Shown one piece after another: positions 34,290-47,500 of a stretch of DNA of 64,000 nt. A program made the translations under genes and the position numbers. The notes below the pieces were generated by a model. The model was not told the origin of the DNA. It saw only the letters and a list, made by a program, of their open reading frames with translations, and did not search any database. Source of the stretch: Liolophura sinensis (lineage: Eukaryota; Mollusca; Polyplacophora; Chitonida; Chitonidae); assembly GCF_032854445.1 (NCBI RefSeq), contig NC_088301.1:25280402-25344401 (forward strand), read 5' to 3'. How positions within the stretch are numbered: the first letter of the stretch is position 1; the number at the start of each line of letters is the position of its first letter.

Positions 34290-37200
34290 TCCTTACACAA
34301 AAAATCTTAACGATTGCATTAAAGTCAATGAGACATTTAGCAGGCCTATTAATGGGCAAAGCACATTAAACGTGTATACGGGTGGTGGGTTAAGATGCCA
34401 ACGATGTGCCTTGTATTGGCTACAGTAACTGTAATCCCTCAATTGGCCACACAAGCCACGAAGCATTAGTGATGAGTTTGGAAGCCAGTGCTCCTTGGAG
34501 AATAATGTCTTCTTTTGAATGTCAGTTTTGCAATAACAGACCAACAACATATGAAAGGCTCCGGCTTGATATATAGATTAGAGCGCGATAAAAGCATAGC
34601 GACCACTTGCCGATTGTGTCATCTAAATTATTCAGCAATTCTTGTGACCATCTTTATGGCGTGATGTATGAGTTTAAACGGACTAGGACGTTCTACTAAA
34701 GAACGCTAAGCGCTGGTGTAGGGAGCTATTCAATTCTCTAGGGGAAGAACCTGCTAATAAACCTTAAGATTCGCTGACAGATTTAGAATCGCCATTCTCC
34801 CTCACAACACACGAGAAGAAGTTCCTCTCAGATTTTCAATTTGGGTTTTACTTTCTTTCAGTGATACAATGTCCCATTCTTGTAGACCCCTTAAAGGGGT
34901 GGTCAGACTGACAGATTGGTTAGTTCGCAGACGACAGGCCACAAACTAAAGCAACGTTTGAATAGCGTTTTGGACCAATCATGTTGGACTGCACTTTGTT
35001 TGGGCGAGCTTATGGCTCATGTAAATTCTTATATAGGATGATCCTACATTGACTTCATGGAAAACAGCAGACACGACAGATAAACGAAAAGAAAAAAAGA
35101 CTAGCAACTTGTCAGCCAGCCACAAAAGTATTATTCGATTACATTATCGACGTGTGGCCTAGAATAATATTCAGTGAATATAGTTAAGTGATGGATGTAT
35201 CATACGGATGAAATGCTACATTCAGAGGGTGACCTTCCTGGTACTAAGCAAGTGTGAAACGAGGAGATGTTCGACAGTGTTGCAAAAATCATTTTCCTCC
35301 TAGTCAGTATAAGCCTTGCCCAAAAGGTGCATGCCTGTATCGATCACTCTTTACAGCGATGACATGATCAAGGTGGTTGTCTTGTTTACAGTAGGGTCTG
35401 TAACATGGTTAAGTAGCTTATTTGAAAGATCGTAACGATCGTATCAAGAGAAACATTGAGCATTTGAAAGAAACGACGCGTGTAAGATAACACCATTGTG
35501 TCCCCCGAAGGCTTAACTGATGATAGCTGTACACTGGACAAACGGTGTCATCTAAATAAAGACATAACATAAGCAATTAATCTCTAAATACTATAAATCA
35601 AACAGAAAAAAACGGATTATTACAAACCACGATTTTGGAAACCAAAGATGAATTTTACAGTGATGATTAACAGCTCTTAAAGCATCGTTCTTCTTGTCCG
35701 TGTAAAAAATTTCTTTTGGGCCAAAAATGAAAGATGGCACACTTTACTTCCGTCAATAGTTATTTGAGGTTTTTACGCAAAGTAAGTCAAATTAACTAGT
35801 GATTTATACTGGGATCTTGTTTTTTTGGACAAAACTATGAAATGCAAGGTCATCTGGCAATGACAGAAGACATGTTGGTGGCTAAGAATGTTGAAAGAAC
35901 AGTTATTCTTTCACCCTTACCGGCCCCGATAACACAGTTGGTAGGGCGTCCGCTTCGGGAGCGGTATATCCAGGATTAATCCTGGATGGAGTCACACCTC
36001 ATACCTCAAAAGAGGAAGTTGTAACTTCCTCGCTTGGCGTTTGGCCTCTGGTAAGCCGTCTCAGTGAAGGAGCACTAGATAAAAGAGCGGTGGAAATCCG
36101 TCCTGAAACAAGGAGGCTAAAGTATATTTTACGTTTCGAGTTTTCCCTTCATCGGCAAACCCGGCGCTCAGATTCTACAGGATAAACTAAAATATCATAT
36201 TTAATGCGAAAGTCATTAACAGGTCCCGACAGTGCAAGTTACTGGCTGTTATTTGATCTTTCGGATCTGGTATCGGCAGGTCAATACTTTACCGTTATCT
36301 TCCTCCTCGTTGAGTAACACCTAATTAACACCTCGTAATCTTTGTTTAGAATACTAAAACGTCTGGCCGACACGTTCTGACCGAATACGAAATGTGGACA
36401 CAGGAACGCATTTGGATTCATCACTATAGAGGTATTCAGACGACCTCAAATAGTGTTGCAATAAATTTTACACGTAAAATGTGGTAACGTGGGTAAACAA
36501 TCAGAACAAAAGCCGGATATGGCAATGCACGCAAGCGAGATGCATTATGGTCATTTTGCCTACGATGTCACTGATGAATCTTCTGCTTCAGTGCAGTAAA
36601 AGTATTTTCATTCTTACAATGTCTGTGTATTAGAATTCAGATCGTCAGAAAGATGTAGATGTATAGGAACATCACAGGGCGATTGCATAGGAGGATGGAG
36701 GAAGAGTTGGGTGAGGGGGGGGGGGGGGCGATGTCTGCATTGGTTGGGAGTCGGGTGGGGGACAATGGGCACAATAGCGGGTCTGCATTTCAATGACGTC
36801 AGATGAGACTACCGGACTATGTGGGCATAATCTTACAGTCACACCGGATGACAATAAACGACTATCTGGGGGCAATGATACGAAGCTATGTTTCGAAGCA
36901 TCCTCCTCAGGGTGAATCAGTCATCGTTCCCCGATGTTAGCGCTATGTCGGGTTGCGAGGTTGCGACAATCATCGAGGGACCATGATTGAGGTATAAAAA
37001 CGGGAGCGATGCTTAGAAACATCTCCTCGTCACACTGCCTCAAATAATCTCATATTCTCATCCGATGTATATAATTAAGACATACAGCATGAAGAAAAAA
37101 CCCAGAGCGGCGACGACAGAGTTATAGCTGCCAAATGGTCACACGTAACTGGTGAAATACGGCTTCTTGTCAAGATACCTCAGTTAGGGTTTCATTCTAA

Positions 37201-39860
37201 GTGTTCATGTAAATGCATAAATTGTAGCGAAATACACGCCCCATATCGCAGTGGCTTAAGCAGAATTATGTAAAAAAATGCAGTGATGTTAATTGCAATT
37301 CAATGGTCAAGAATGAATCAAAAACACTGTGTTGTTATCACATTTAACATCCAATCACATTAAAACAATGCAAAGCCTTTAACATCGCCCCCCCCCCTCC
37401 CCCCTTCCGCGCAGTCGCACTCATAACCACTGCCCAACCCGCGTGCCCACACTCCCGGGTTTCTCTCCCCACCAATGTCAACAACCGTCCTCACTCAGCC
37501 ATGCTAACATCAACCATGCCAACATCGCAAAATTCGCATTCAGTTAGGTGTGACGGTCAGACGTTTTACAATTCTAGCCAAAGATCTAGGCGTGTTAAAT
37601 GGATGTTAGAATTACTCCAGGTGGAAGAAGATAACACTAAAGCTTGACCTGCAGATACCAGAAAAAATAACTTGAACTGACGAATTATTTTAATGACTTT
37701 CGCATTAAATACGGCGTGTTACATGTTCCTTCTGTGTTGCCATGAAGGTAGAATAACGGAAACGAAACATTAGCATATTTTAGAAAGGAATTTGATCAAA
37801 TGGTGAAACAATAACTACTTAGTTCCCAACATTCATGTTTTCTGTCATCACCAGATGATCTCGCACTTCATGATTATGTCCATTACCATTAATTGAACAA
37901 TAACCTTCTTTCATTATTTCCTTCTGGGAATTCAACATCCGAGTATAAATCACGACTTAATTTATCGTATAAAGCTCAAATAACTAATGACGGAAGTAAA
38001 GTGAGCTTGTTTGTTTTGTTTTTGGGCGATCCTAAAAGTAGGCCTAAATTTTTAGAGCGACAAGAACGATGCTTTGAGACCTGGTAAGCAGCGCTGGAAA
38101 TTCATCTTTCGTTTCCAGTGTCATGTTTTCGATTTTTCACACAAGGGCTTTTTTATGGTTGATTTATAGCATTTAGAGATTGATTGCTCAGGTTATATTT
38201 GTATTTAGATAACACCAGTTGTTCAGTGTACAGCTTAAGTATATCGTCAGTTAATGCCCTCGAGGGCACACGGGTGTTACCTTATACGCCTGGTTTCTTA
38301 CAAATGCTCAGTGTTTACATTGATGCCATCGATGTGTATCGGTTTATTTTCTATCAGAACTGATCTTTTAAATAAACTTTACTTAACCATGTTACAGACG
38401 CTATTGTAAACAAGACAACCACCTTGATCGTGTCATCGCTGTAAGGAACGATCGATACGGACATGCACCTTTCCAGCAGAGGTTTACATTGGTGCTGTTT
38501 GGTTTTATTGAGGAATTCACCCTTATTTTCCATTTGTGCACAGTTGTGTTACTCCCTTCCCTTTGTCATATTTTGACTGTGATTTCGTTATATATAGGGA
38601 ACAACCGCGCCTCCCGTTGTCACACCTTTGGTACCTGGACGGTCACCGGCTTCATGTCATAGTCCATTATAATACATCATATGACCGCATTCCTTGAAAA
38701 TAACCCATTTCAATACTCTAGTCGAAAAGTAATTTTGTAGATAGCTGACAAGGTGTGAGTCTTTTTTTTCTATTCGTTTATCAGTCATTCATCAAGGCGT
38801 CCCAGTGACAGATTGATCACGGTTCTTTCCTGGAAAGAAGACAATATAAATTCTATACTTTGGTAGTAAATATGTCGGTATTTGGATAGCTCAATAACTT
38901 GCTGATATCTTCTTTCAAGGAAATTATTATAACCATGTAAAGAACATAATGACCACGATCTCCTTGACCTGAGCCGTAAAGGCACGTGGGTGTTGGAGAT
39001 CGCTAATGAAACGTTCTTTGGGTTTGTGGCCTAGATTAGAGCTTTCAACGTATAGACATTCCAACGCCCTCTTCTATACTGTCTAAAGGGTATAAAGTTC
39101 ACCACCTCCTGTAAGGTAGTATAGGAACCATTCTATTTTAGGATTTACCTGAGCCATAAGCTTATGCAATCCAGGCACGTGACGGGTCGAGATAGCCGAT
39201 GAAACGTTTCTTGGTTTTGTGGCCTGTCGTCTTCCACGCAAGCAGTCTGTCTGTCTGATCACCACTTTGACGGGTCCGAGAGAAAACGGCATTATATCAC
39301 TGAAATAGGGTAAAACCCAAATTGAAAATCAAAGAGGAATTCCGTCTCGAGTTTTGTGAGGGAGAATGGCGATTCTAAATCTGTCAGCGATCTTAAGGTT
39401 TATTAGGAAGATCGTCCCCGGGGGGATTGGATAGCTCCCTACCCCAGCGCTTAGTGTTCTTTAGGAGAACATCTTACTCCGCTTAAACACATACATCACG
39501 CCATAAAGATGGTTACAAGAATTGCTGAATAGTCCAGATGACACAATGAGCGAGTGGTCGCTATGCCTTTATCGCGCTCTAATCTGTAAATCAAGTGAGA
39601 GGTTCTATGATGTTGTTGGTCTTTTATTGCCAAACTGCATGACAATGAGAAAAAGACATTATTTCACGGAGCACTGGCCTACGAAGTCATCACTAACGCT
39701 CCGTGGCTTGTGTGGCCAAACAGGGGATTACAGTTACTGCAGCCAATACTGGCATCTTAACACTGGCATCTTAACACTGGCATCTTTATGCGTACACGTT
39801 TAATGCAGTTTGCCGATCATATGCGCAGTGAAATGTCCCATTGACTTATAGCCACTAGTT
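34290..39860. repeat. Large imperfect inverted repeat (arms about 2.1-2.3 kb)
   Basis: The left arm (about 34290-36430) recurs reversed in the right arm (about 37540-39860). Anchors: 34430-34500 with 39674-39740 (around GGCCACACAAGCCACG), 34640-34690 with 39485-39535 (CATCTTTATGGCGTGATGTA), 34920-34975 with 39185-39250 (GACGACAGGCCACAAA), 35300-35420 with 38395-38490, and 36198-36214 with 37690-37709 (AATGCGAAAGTCATT). The arms have substitutions, gaps and private insertions, such as a SINE-B in the left arm. About 1.1 kb of other repeat lies between them. Block y of the arms is also present in direct orientation at 30861-31560 and 41776-42500. No protein domain was recognised. Confidence 0.75.
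35916..36115 (+). mobile_element. SINE-B with tRNA-Pro-like head
   Basis: The head has ACACAGTTGGTAGGGCG and CCGCTTCGGGAGCGG, an anticodon-arm-like hairpin with CGG in the loop (Pro-type), followed by GATTAATCCTGG. The body AAAGAGCGGTGGAAATCCGT is shared with the reversed copy at 47545-47851. Not an intact tRNA gene. Confidence 0.8.
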
Positions 39861-41043
39861 CTTAATCGTTCACATCTTTGTAAGGGCTTCTATGTGGTAA
39901 AGAGCATTGTGGAAACTCTCCGTCTCTGTAGAAAGATTTATGATGTACAAAGATGTCTATATGCATACACGCTAAAAAGTAGGTTTATGAACGGTTCTAC
40001 CGGCAGTACTCATTCAAGCTATCCAATACGCAGAGCACTCGATACACACTCTTAAATATAGAAGACAACACCACGGTGAGAAAAACCAGAGCAGCGACGA
40101 CAGCGAGATAAATTTACACGTCACCCAACACCGTGGCTGAAGCAGAATGAAGTAAATAAAGTAGTGATGTCAACTGAAATGCTCAAAATGCTATGTTTTC
40201 ATCACATTTAATAAACAGTCACATTTGTTTAACTAACTGCATTAAAACTGTTCGTTTTGTTTATTCAATACAGTGAGAACATAAAAGGTGGAAAGCTGGT
40301 TGAGTTTAAACACTTACAAAGTCCTAGACATACATCTAATATAAAACAACGTTAAATACAACCTATGAGTACATGTTTGGTAGTGTGAAGTACACCATCC
40401 TTAGAGAATCGAACTGTTCTTACAAGTTCTTCGTCTCGCTTTGAGGGTAGTTTGTTACAAGGCTTTCGGTTTTTATAGCTGCTATAAACAGGTCACAACG
40501 CACAAAGTATGATGTATGATATAGTTAAAGACGTACGGCATAGAGAGTAAAACCTCAGCAGAGACCACAGTATGATAGCTGACAGATGGTGAAATGCGAC
40601 CTCGTGTCAGTTTACCTCAATTAGGGCTTTATTCTGAGGTAAAGTCTGGAAACGCAGTTTGCTGCAAGCCCTCTAAATTCATTCGTCCGTCCATTGGGAT
40701 ATACCGGTATATTTAAACATGATACCGTGTCAAGATTCAGTCGTATATATATCAGTTGTCGTCTGGCTAGGGTCATATACGTTACATATCTGTACGGATG
40801 ATGATGCCATGTAATTGCTCAGAAGCCATCCTTAATCAATGTAAATCCCTTGATGGTAAAACAGGCGGATTAGTTCCGTGGCTGACGATAGGCCACAAAA
40901 CCAAGAAACGTGTCATCGCTCATTCTTGACCAGTTTTTGATTGAAACAACTTTTGACTTGAATATATTCCAAAATATGGATTATATTATTGGTTTAAATA
41001 CTTTCCTTGAAAGAAGACAATATAAATTCTATACTTTGGTAGT
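38833..41043. repeat. Exact 35-bp direct repeat pair
   Basis: 38833-38867 and 41009-41043 are identical (GAAAGAAGACAATATAAATT, then CTATACTTTGGTAGT). It marks another segment of the same dispersed family, with partial duplicates of the GGCCACAAA segment at 39020-39040, 39210-39225 and 40890-40905. Confidence 0.85.
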
Positions 41044-41329
41044 CTCTCTAAACCAGATCGTCCTAACCTATCGGTACCCTACCAATGGACTTACGGCTAC
41101 GGTCCTCTGCATAAGGAGAGTAATACCTTTGATGCTCTACTCGCACTATTCTCCAACTGTGCCTTCCACTAAAACATTTTTTTTTTACAACAAATGTGAC
41201 AAATTCTTTGGAAAATGCTTGCCCTTGTATGGAATGACTAACCTTCGGAGACTTTTCAAAGCATATGCGGCAGGACATCGTATATACCTGTCTTTACATA
41301 TACACAGTAGAACAAGGTGTTAAACCAGA

Positions 41330-41610
41330 ATGCCCGGAAACACTCAGTGTGAGTTCAAATCCGGTCTTTTGCACGGGATTCCCCTGCTCTCAATCCTTGG
41401 TGACAATGCCTCAACGCTCCTGTAGTCTTCATTTCGTTGAAGACCACTAGCGGCTTCCATCAATATGTCCAATATGTACACCACATGTGGGAAAGTTCAT
41501 CAGCAAGCAGTTTACGCCAAACACTCCCCTTTTATCCTCTCATAAAACTGACCGCCATCGTATAACTTCTCAGGTAGGACGTTAACGAAAAATTGAATGA
41601 AAATACAAAC
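41330..41610 (+). mobile_element. SINE, variant subfamily
   Basis: GTGAGTTCAAATCCGG (B-box-like) at the left. AAACTGACCGCCATCGTATA and TAGGACGTTAACG at the right match the order of the copy at 54281-54530. Confidence 0.55.
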
Positions 41611-41775
41611 AAATAAACCAGAAGACACGGACGATAGCTATACAGACAAGACTTGCCAACTATACAATAACTGAAAAAGTATGAACACAATTCTACACAA
41701 AAGGAAAAGTATGATACAGTATGACACTGATACGTCGATGACAAACAGGATGACCTCATACATCTACACCTCTCG

Positions 41776-42510
41776 ATGTTGCAAAAAGCATCTTCCTCCT
41801 CGCTTAGCCATATGTAAACCTTGCCTAAGAGGTGCATCTCTGTATCGACCTTCCCTTACAGCTAAAACCATATCAAAGTGGTCGGCTTGTAATGTTTAGA
41901 GCAGCGTTGGTAACAACTAAGATGTATTTGAAAGATCAGTTCCGATGGCAACGATCGGTTCAAAATAAATTTTAATCTTCGTAAACAGAAACTATGCGAA
42001 TAAGGTAACACCAGTGTGTCCACGAGGGATTTAGCTAGTGATACTTAAGTTGTGCACTGGACAACGTGTGCCTTTTAAATCAAAACATAACCCAAGCAAT
42101 CAATCTCTAAATGTTACACATCGACCGGAATTTAAAAAAGCCCCTGGTAGTCGAGTATTATAAAGAGGGAGGCTGGAAACCAAACTTGAATCCTATAGCT
42201 GTTTAAGAGCTCTTTAAGCATCGTTCTCTTCCAGGACTGGGAAAAAACACACAGATTGTTAGTTTACTTGCTTGAATAGTTATTTTTTGTTTTTGTGATT
42301 TATACTTGGATCTTGTCTTTCCAGAAAAAAAAAACACATGAAAGAGGTTTATTGTTTGGTTAATGCTTATGGACATGAATGTTGCCATTGGCGGTGAAAG
42401 AACAACACACGAATGCTGTGAACTGTATATGGAGTTTTTCTGTCCGCCTTTGATAATATTCTGTGCTATAATATACTTTACAATCCAATTTTGTTCTCTT
42501 CGTGACAAGT
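41776..42510 (+). repeat. Dispersed repeat, copy D (block y)
   Basis: Begins ATGTTGCAAAAAGCATCTTC, keeps CCTTGCCTAAGAGGTGCATC, and continues through ACCAGTGTGTCCACGAGGG to a GTGATTTATACTTGGATCTT stretch also found in copies A and B. Confidence 0.75.
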
Positions 42511-43790
42511 GAATGTAGGATCAGCAAAAACATGAACGTCAACTTTACAGGAATAACATGTCAATCGTATTTATCACCACAGTCATTAATATAATCCTTC
42601 GGTACAAGTTATAGACTGTAAGCGACTTACATATTCGGCTTACAATGACCAAAATAGAAGTGCAAAATTAGAACCGGGGGAAATAGTTCAAATGTTTCAT
42701 TTTCCTTTCCGGGAATTTACCACAGGCTTTACCTGCGAATGTGCGGTGCTTTTTTAAGTTTCTTCTGACATTAGGCACCCTTTGTCACGAGTAAAATTTA
42801 CTGGCAAAAAGGGCCTTAACCACAATAATAAACAGAGCAAATATTGAAGACAAATTCAAGCAAATAAGAGGATGTTCAGTGTAGACGTTTGGGCGTTTGT
42901 ATTAGTGGCATGTTTGCCGTTTTCTTTTCCGTCATATCACAAGGGTGTCTCTTTACAGGCAGCCTCTCCCAATGCTGATACATAGACTGCAACGCCGTAT
43001 TGCAGACAACAGACGTGTGGCCCAAACTCCATCCTATCAAAGTAGGTCTATGCTGACCTTAGACTCACCACTATAATACTTGACGTGTCTACCAAGATTG
43101 TCAGTTTTAGTGATAGTATTGTATTGCAGTCCACTTTGTATCCGTCTTTTCTTTTCTTTTCTTTCCCAGCTATCACGAACGGCTTTCGGCTTCACTTCAA
43201 TAGAATACTTGGTGCAGCTTTCACCCAAAAACTTTCAGATTCACTTGTACAGGACTATATATCTGACTGTTATTGCAAGTTTTGGACATCTCCGCCGACT
43301 TGTTTGTATATATGCAAATCCAAGTGAAAAAAAGGTTAAACATTCAAAACCTGAGTTTTATATTTAAGATTGCTTTTAAGTGACCAGCTGTGGCGTCAAG
43401 GCCATAAAAAAAATGGACATGTAATACATGCATAATCAGATCGCTGTTTTATATCAGTTTAGGTATGCAAACAATTCATCTGGGGCCTTAATTTCTTTAC
43501 TGAAAAGTAAGTCCCACGTTTTCAAGTTCTGTTTGAACTCCTTCAGGAAGCTTTGTACTACACTCTTACACCTGTTCACTATATATCATCATCCTGGCTC
43601 TGGATGAGTGAAACACGAGCATCTTGGTGACTTGAAGGACATATAAAGTTACACCTTCGTATGGTTGTTTCACACTTCACTTTGATCAATGTGACTAACG
43701 TTTAAGCTGCTGGTAAAGTAGCTCACAAATAAGATAAGAGAGAGGGAGTTTTATTTGGAAAACCAGGTAAAGCAGTATATAACAGGTTTC
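42511..43790. other. Gene-free stretch before HCCS
   Basis: Overlapping short frames at 43037-43367 on both strands show no domain. No elements were recognised. Confidence 0.35.
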
Positions 43791-43794
43791 CTCA

Positions 43795-43800
43795 TTTATT
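43795..43800 (-). terminator. Candidate poly(A) signal of HCCS
   Basis: TTTATT on the plus strand, so AATAAA on the minus strand, about 800 bp after the HCCS stop at 44597. Other minus-strand hexamers are present nearby, so the choice is uncertain. Confidence 0.3.
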
Positions 43801-44596
43801 AAAACTTTCACGCCAAAAAATGAAATGAAAAACAAAAAAAGCAACAAAATATAACAATAAATTATATCTCACAGTGACTATTGTTTTCTTATATTTTAAG
43901 GCTTTTTTGTGTGAGAAAACAATTCAAAACTCTTCTTTACAAACCAACACATTCTGATATATTATATTTATGAAGAAGTTAAATATCTGATATCTGGAGA
44001 AAAATTGTCCCTTCACTGGCCTTTTCCTGTATAGTCTAATACACACATAAATCGGCACTGACAAACCATACAAGAAACCAACCAATTTAATATTTGAGAC
44101 TGTTTTTGGTTTTTTAGCTTCATCTTCAATTACAGGTGCATTGCTGTTAACTGAGAGAATAATGTTTAATAGGATTAAGTCATTATCTCTGAATTGCATC
44201 TGATTCAAAGTCGCATAAAATTTTATCACATTTACCTGAGAAAAAGTGTCTTGCTGTTTACTACATGTACTGTGCATGTGTACTCCCTGTTCCTGGCAAT
44301 TTCTCCCACCTTCTTCCAGCTCACAATATAAGGTACTTACCAGACATAAGAGTAAGTTGTAATCAAAACCATGTCATCTGAAAATTCTAATTTAACTTAA
44401 AAATTCAGACATACATGACCTTGACTTATCTACATACAATACACTTCAGGCGCCTTGAACGGTTTTCAGTTTCAAAAGAAATTTCCCACGCTCTCCATCA
44501 TTCATTTGAAGCAAATCCTGTTGTCCTCGCACAGTGTTTCTCAGTAAGACAGTACTTCACACGCATGATTCCACTTATCTCCACTACCTTCACTTA

Positions 44597-47500
44597 TCAG
44601 CTGCCCGAGCTGGCTGTCCTTGTGTCACTGTTCTCTCCTGTGGGTAAGTGAGGAACAGATTTGGTTCCTGATGGGTTAGAATCACTGCTGAAACTAGAGG
44701 TCCACCGCCACCAAGCCACCTTAGTACGGTCCCAAAACGCCCCTGGAGAGTCCAGGGCAGGGCGCACATCTAGAAGGGTGAACTGAAATGTGTTAGGGTC
44801 CACTGAGCCCCCGTCGTAGTAATCAATGATGTAACGGACCTCCTTCCCACAGCGGTCTACAATCCAGTCATGTCTGTCGAATGGCAACTCGTATCTGAGG
44901 GACAACAGAAAGAAAGACTCAATTATACATGTGTACCTTTATATTCATGGTAAATCGAACTGTGCCTTAATCATGTTGACATAAAAGACCATTGTATATA
45001 TGTTGCAGTTTTCGCCTTTGGGAAACTCTTACCATCTAGGTGAACTTTTATCATTCCACTAAATAAGGAAAGACTTGTCTTTAGTAAATTTTCACCATGC
45101 AAAGTCTTTCTGTAGGTAAATAGGCGAAAATTTCAATACTGATGTTCTCTTGTGTAGAAATCATCGATTAATTGCTGAAAATGCAGATTTCTAGTTACAT
45201 CATTATGACTACAGACCAGTGTCACAGCGCAAAATGATGTTGCTTTACCACATGGTTTGGATAAAACTACCACAAGGACAACATTATTTTTAAATTCAAA
45301 AGATTACTCCAATCCTGTTTTACTGCTTTCCTTCATTCTATAAACCACCTTATGGTAAAATTGACAGATTGGGACGTGACTTTTTTTTAGATCATGCACG
45401 ATGGTGTGTCTGGAAACAAGCGAATTGGGAGTTTTATACATTCTTTAAATGCAGCCTTGTACAGAGACACATGATTTTATCCCGAATCAGACATCAACGG
45501 TCACAAGGGGTACAGATATATTCTTGAATCCTGCAGATGGTGTAAAATTTGCTGAGTAGGTTATCTCCCTTTGTTAATGTCCACCAATGGTGGCATCGCT
45601 GAAGCAGTTCACCTATACATCGGTCTTCTGCACTAAACTGATGGGTCTTTGCACGATAAATTCGTTACATGGTGACTCGGTGATAGGATACACAAACATA
45701 TGGTGTCAATAATCCTCATATTGGGCTCGGCATCAATACCTGTAGAGGATTATTGACACCAAATATTATATTTGCATATCCTATCACTGAGTAACCATGT
45801 TGTCCACGAGTGAGGGAATAATATTCATATAGTTTTATGTCAATATATCTGACTGCTACTAGATGTCATGCTTAAGCTCATAGCTTTCACATATACTATG
45901 TAATATATCAGTGTCTAATAAACTAGGCTGTTGTATATTCAGTTTTTTCCCCTTCTGCTACATTTGCAAATTTGGTTTAATAATATCTATACAAATCTTT
46001 CCTGCTGTGATAAAGACAAGGTCAAGTCCATTAACTCCAGCTAATTGCAGTCACATCCCCTACAATCTTTTTTTTTTTTTCATTTAGAGAGATAACACAT
46101 TATTCACAGCATGTACTCAGTTGTCAGGTTTGCGTGGGATCTGTGTCAATATTAGATAAGTCTGCGGCAGTGTTAAACAATCTGTAAGTGTAATACAGAT
46201 GGCCCATGTTAACAGGCCCTCTCTCCTCATAGCCACTACAGTAGCAGTCTCCTCTTGATTGATCCCCTTTGGGTCTGCAGATGATAGATCTGCCCCCACC
46301 CCGCACAGTCTGCCATGTCAGGACAAGCCGTAACTAACACAATCCTCGTCCTTCCCTCTGATTCATAGCCTCTCCCACCTCCTTTAACCAGTTATTACAT
46401 CAGGATTACCAGCAGCCAGCTTACACAGTGTCATCCATCAACCTGACCGCTTGCTCAATGAAGTCACCCAGAGCTATATCAGCCACACCATTACCCTCGC
46501 AGTCTACTGTATATCTGTCAATTCCTCCAATTTACTTCATCAACTCCACGCCACCAGCTTGCCTGTTTCTATAGTAACGCACAAACCCACATTCAGGTAG
46601 GAATCGTTACCAAGCTTTGCTGTTATCAAGGTGCGAGGACAGGTTCATTCTGCTGTTAGGTAAATCCTAATTACTGAGTACCCCTAGCACTGCTTCCTTA
46701 ACACCGCCATGTAATCATGCCATCTTTTATCATCACAATGAACACTGTGCTAATATGTGGGATTGGATGATTGTTCATCAGGATATTATCCAATCATGTT
46801 GGCAGATCAACATAAATGGATGCCAACTACATGTCAGTATAGTTTTTATTTAAAGAAACACTTGAAAGCATATGTGTGCCTATGCTGAAAGTGTGTTGAT
46901 GGAGAAATTTTCAAATGGACAAAAATAAACATATCATAAGCGACCAAAAATACTGGTATTGATCCATAAAATTTTAGCTAATTTATTTCAAACCATAACA
47001 TGTGGCAAGGACTTCAAGGAATATTTCAATCACGCCACAACACAACTGCTACCCCGGCTGAGAAAGACCCTAAAATTTTTGCCACCAAAAGTGAATATTT
47101 AGAGGTAAATAAATGTCACAAGAGAGTACACTTGATACTACAAGTTATATTTAACCAGTAGGAAATCATCCTACTTTCTAAAACACCTTTTTAAGATCTA
47201 CAGAACTCTCAGAAACCGGCAAAATATGCAACCTAGTCGTGGAAGAAATTTTATGTCATTTCAATTATTACAGTCAGTACATCATCCCCAAAAAGTAGCC
47301 TCGGTCTCAACAAAACACATTGCATACATGCGTATGTTCTCTGAGTTACTGTGTATTAAGTGTGATTAGTTTATTTAATTAATGTCTGCATTCAAGAGAA
47401 CTTCACTTTAATATAACCATGGTCAACAGTAAGGAAAAAAATGTACCCTACCAGGTAGATGACCACTCTACTGATAACTAATCAGAAACGGTGCAGTAAG

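Noticed and set aside
35916..35990. Possible tRNA-Pro gene
   Set aside because: The anticodon arm is convincing, but the acceptor stem is not, and the unit continues into a SINE body shared with 47545-47851.
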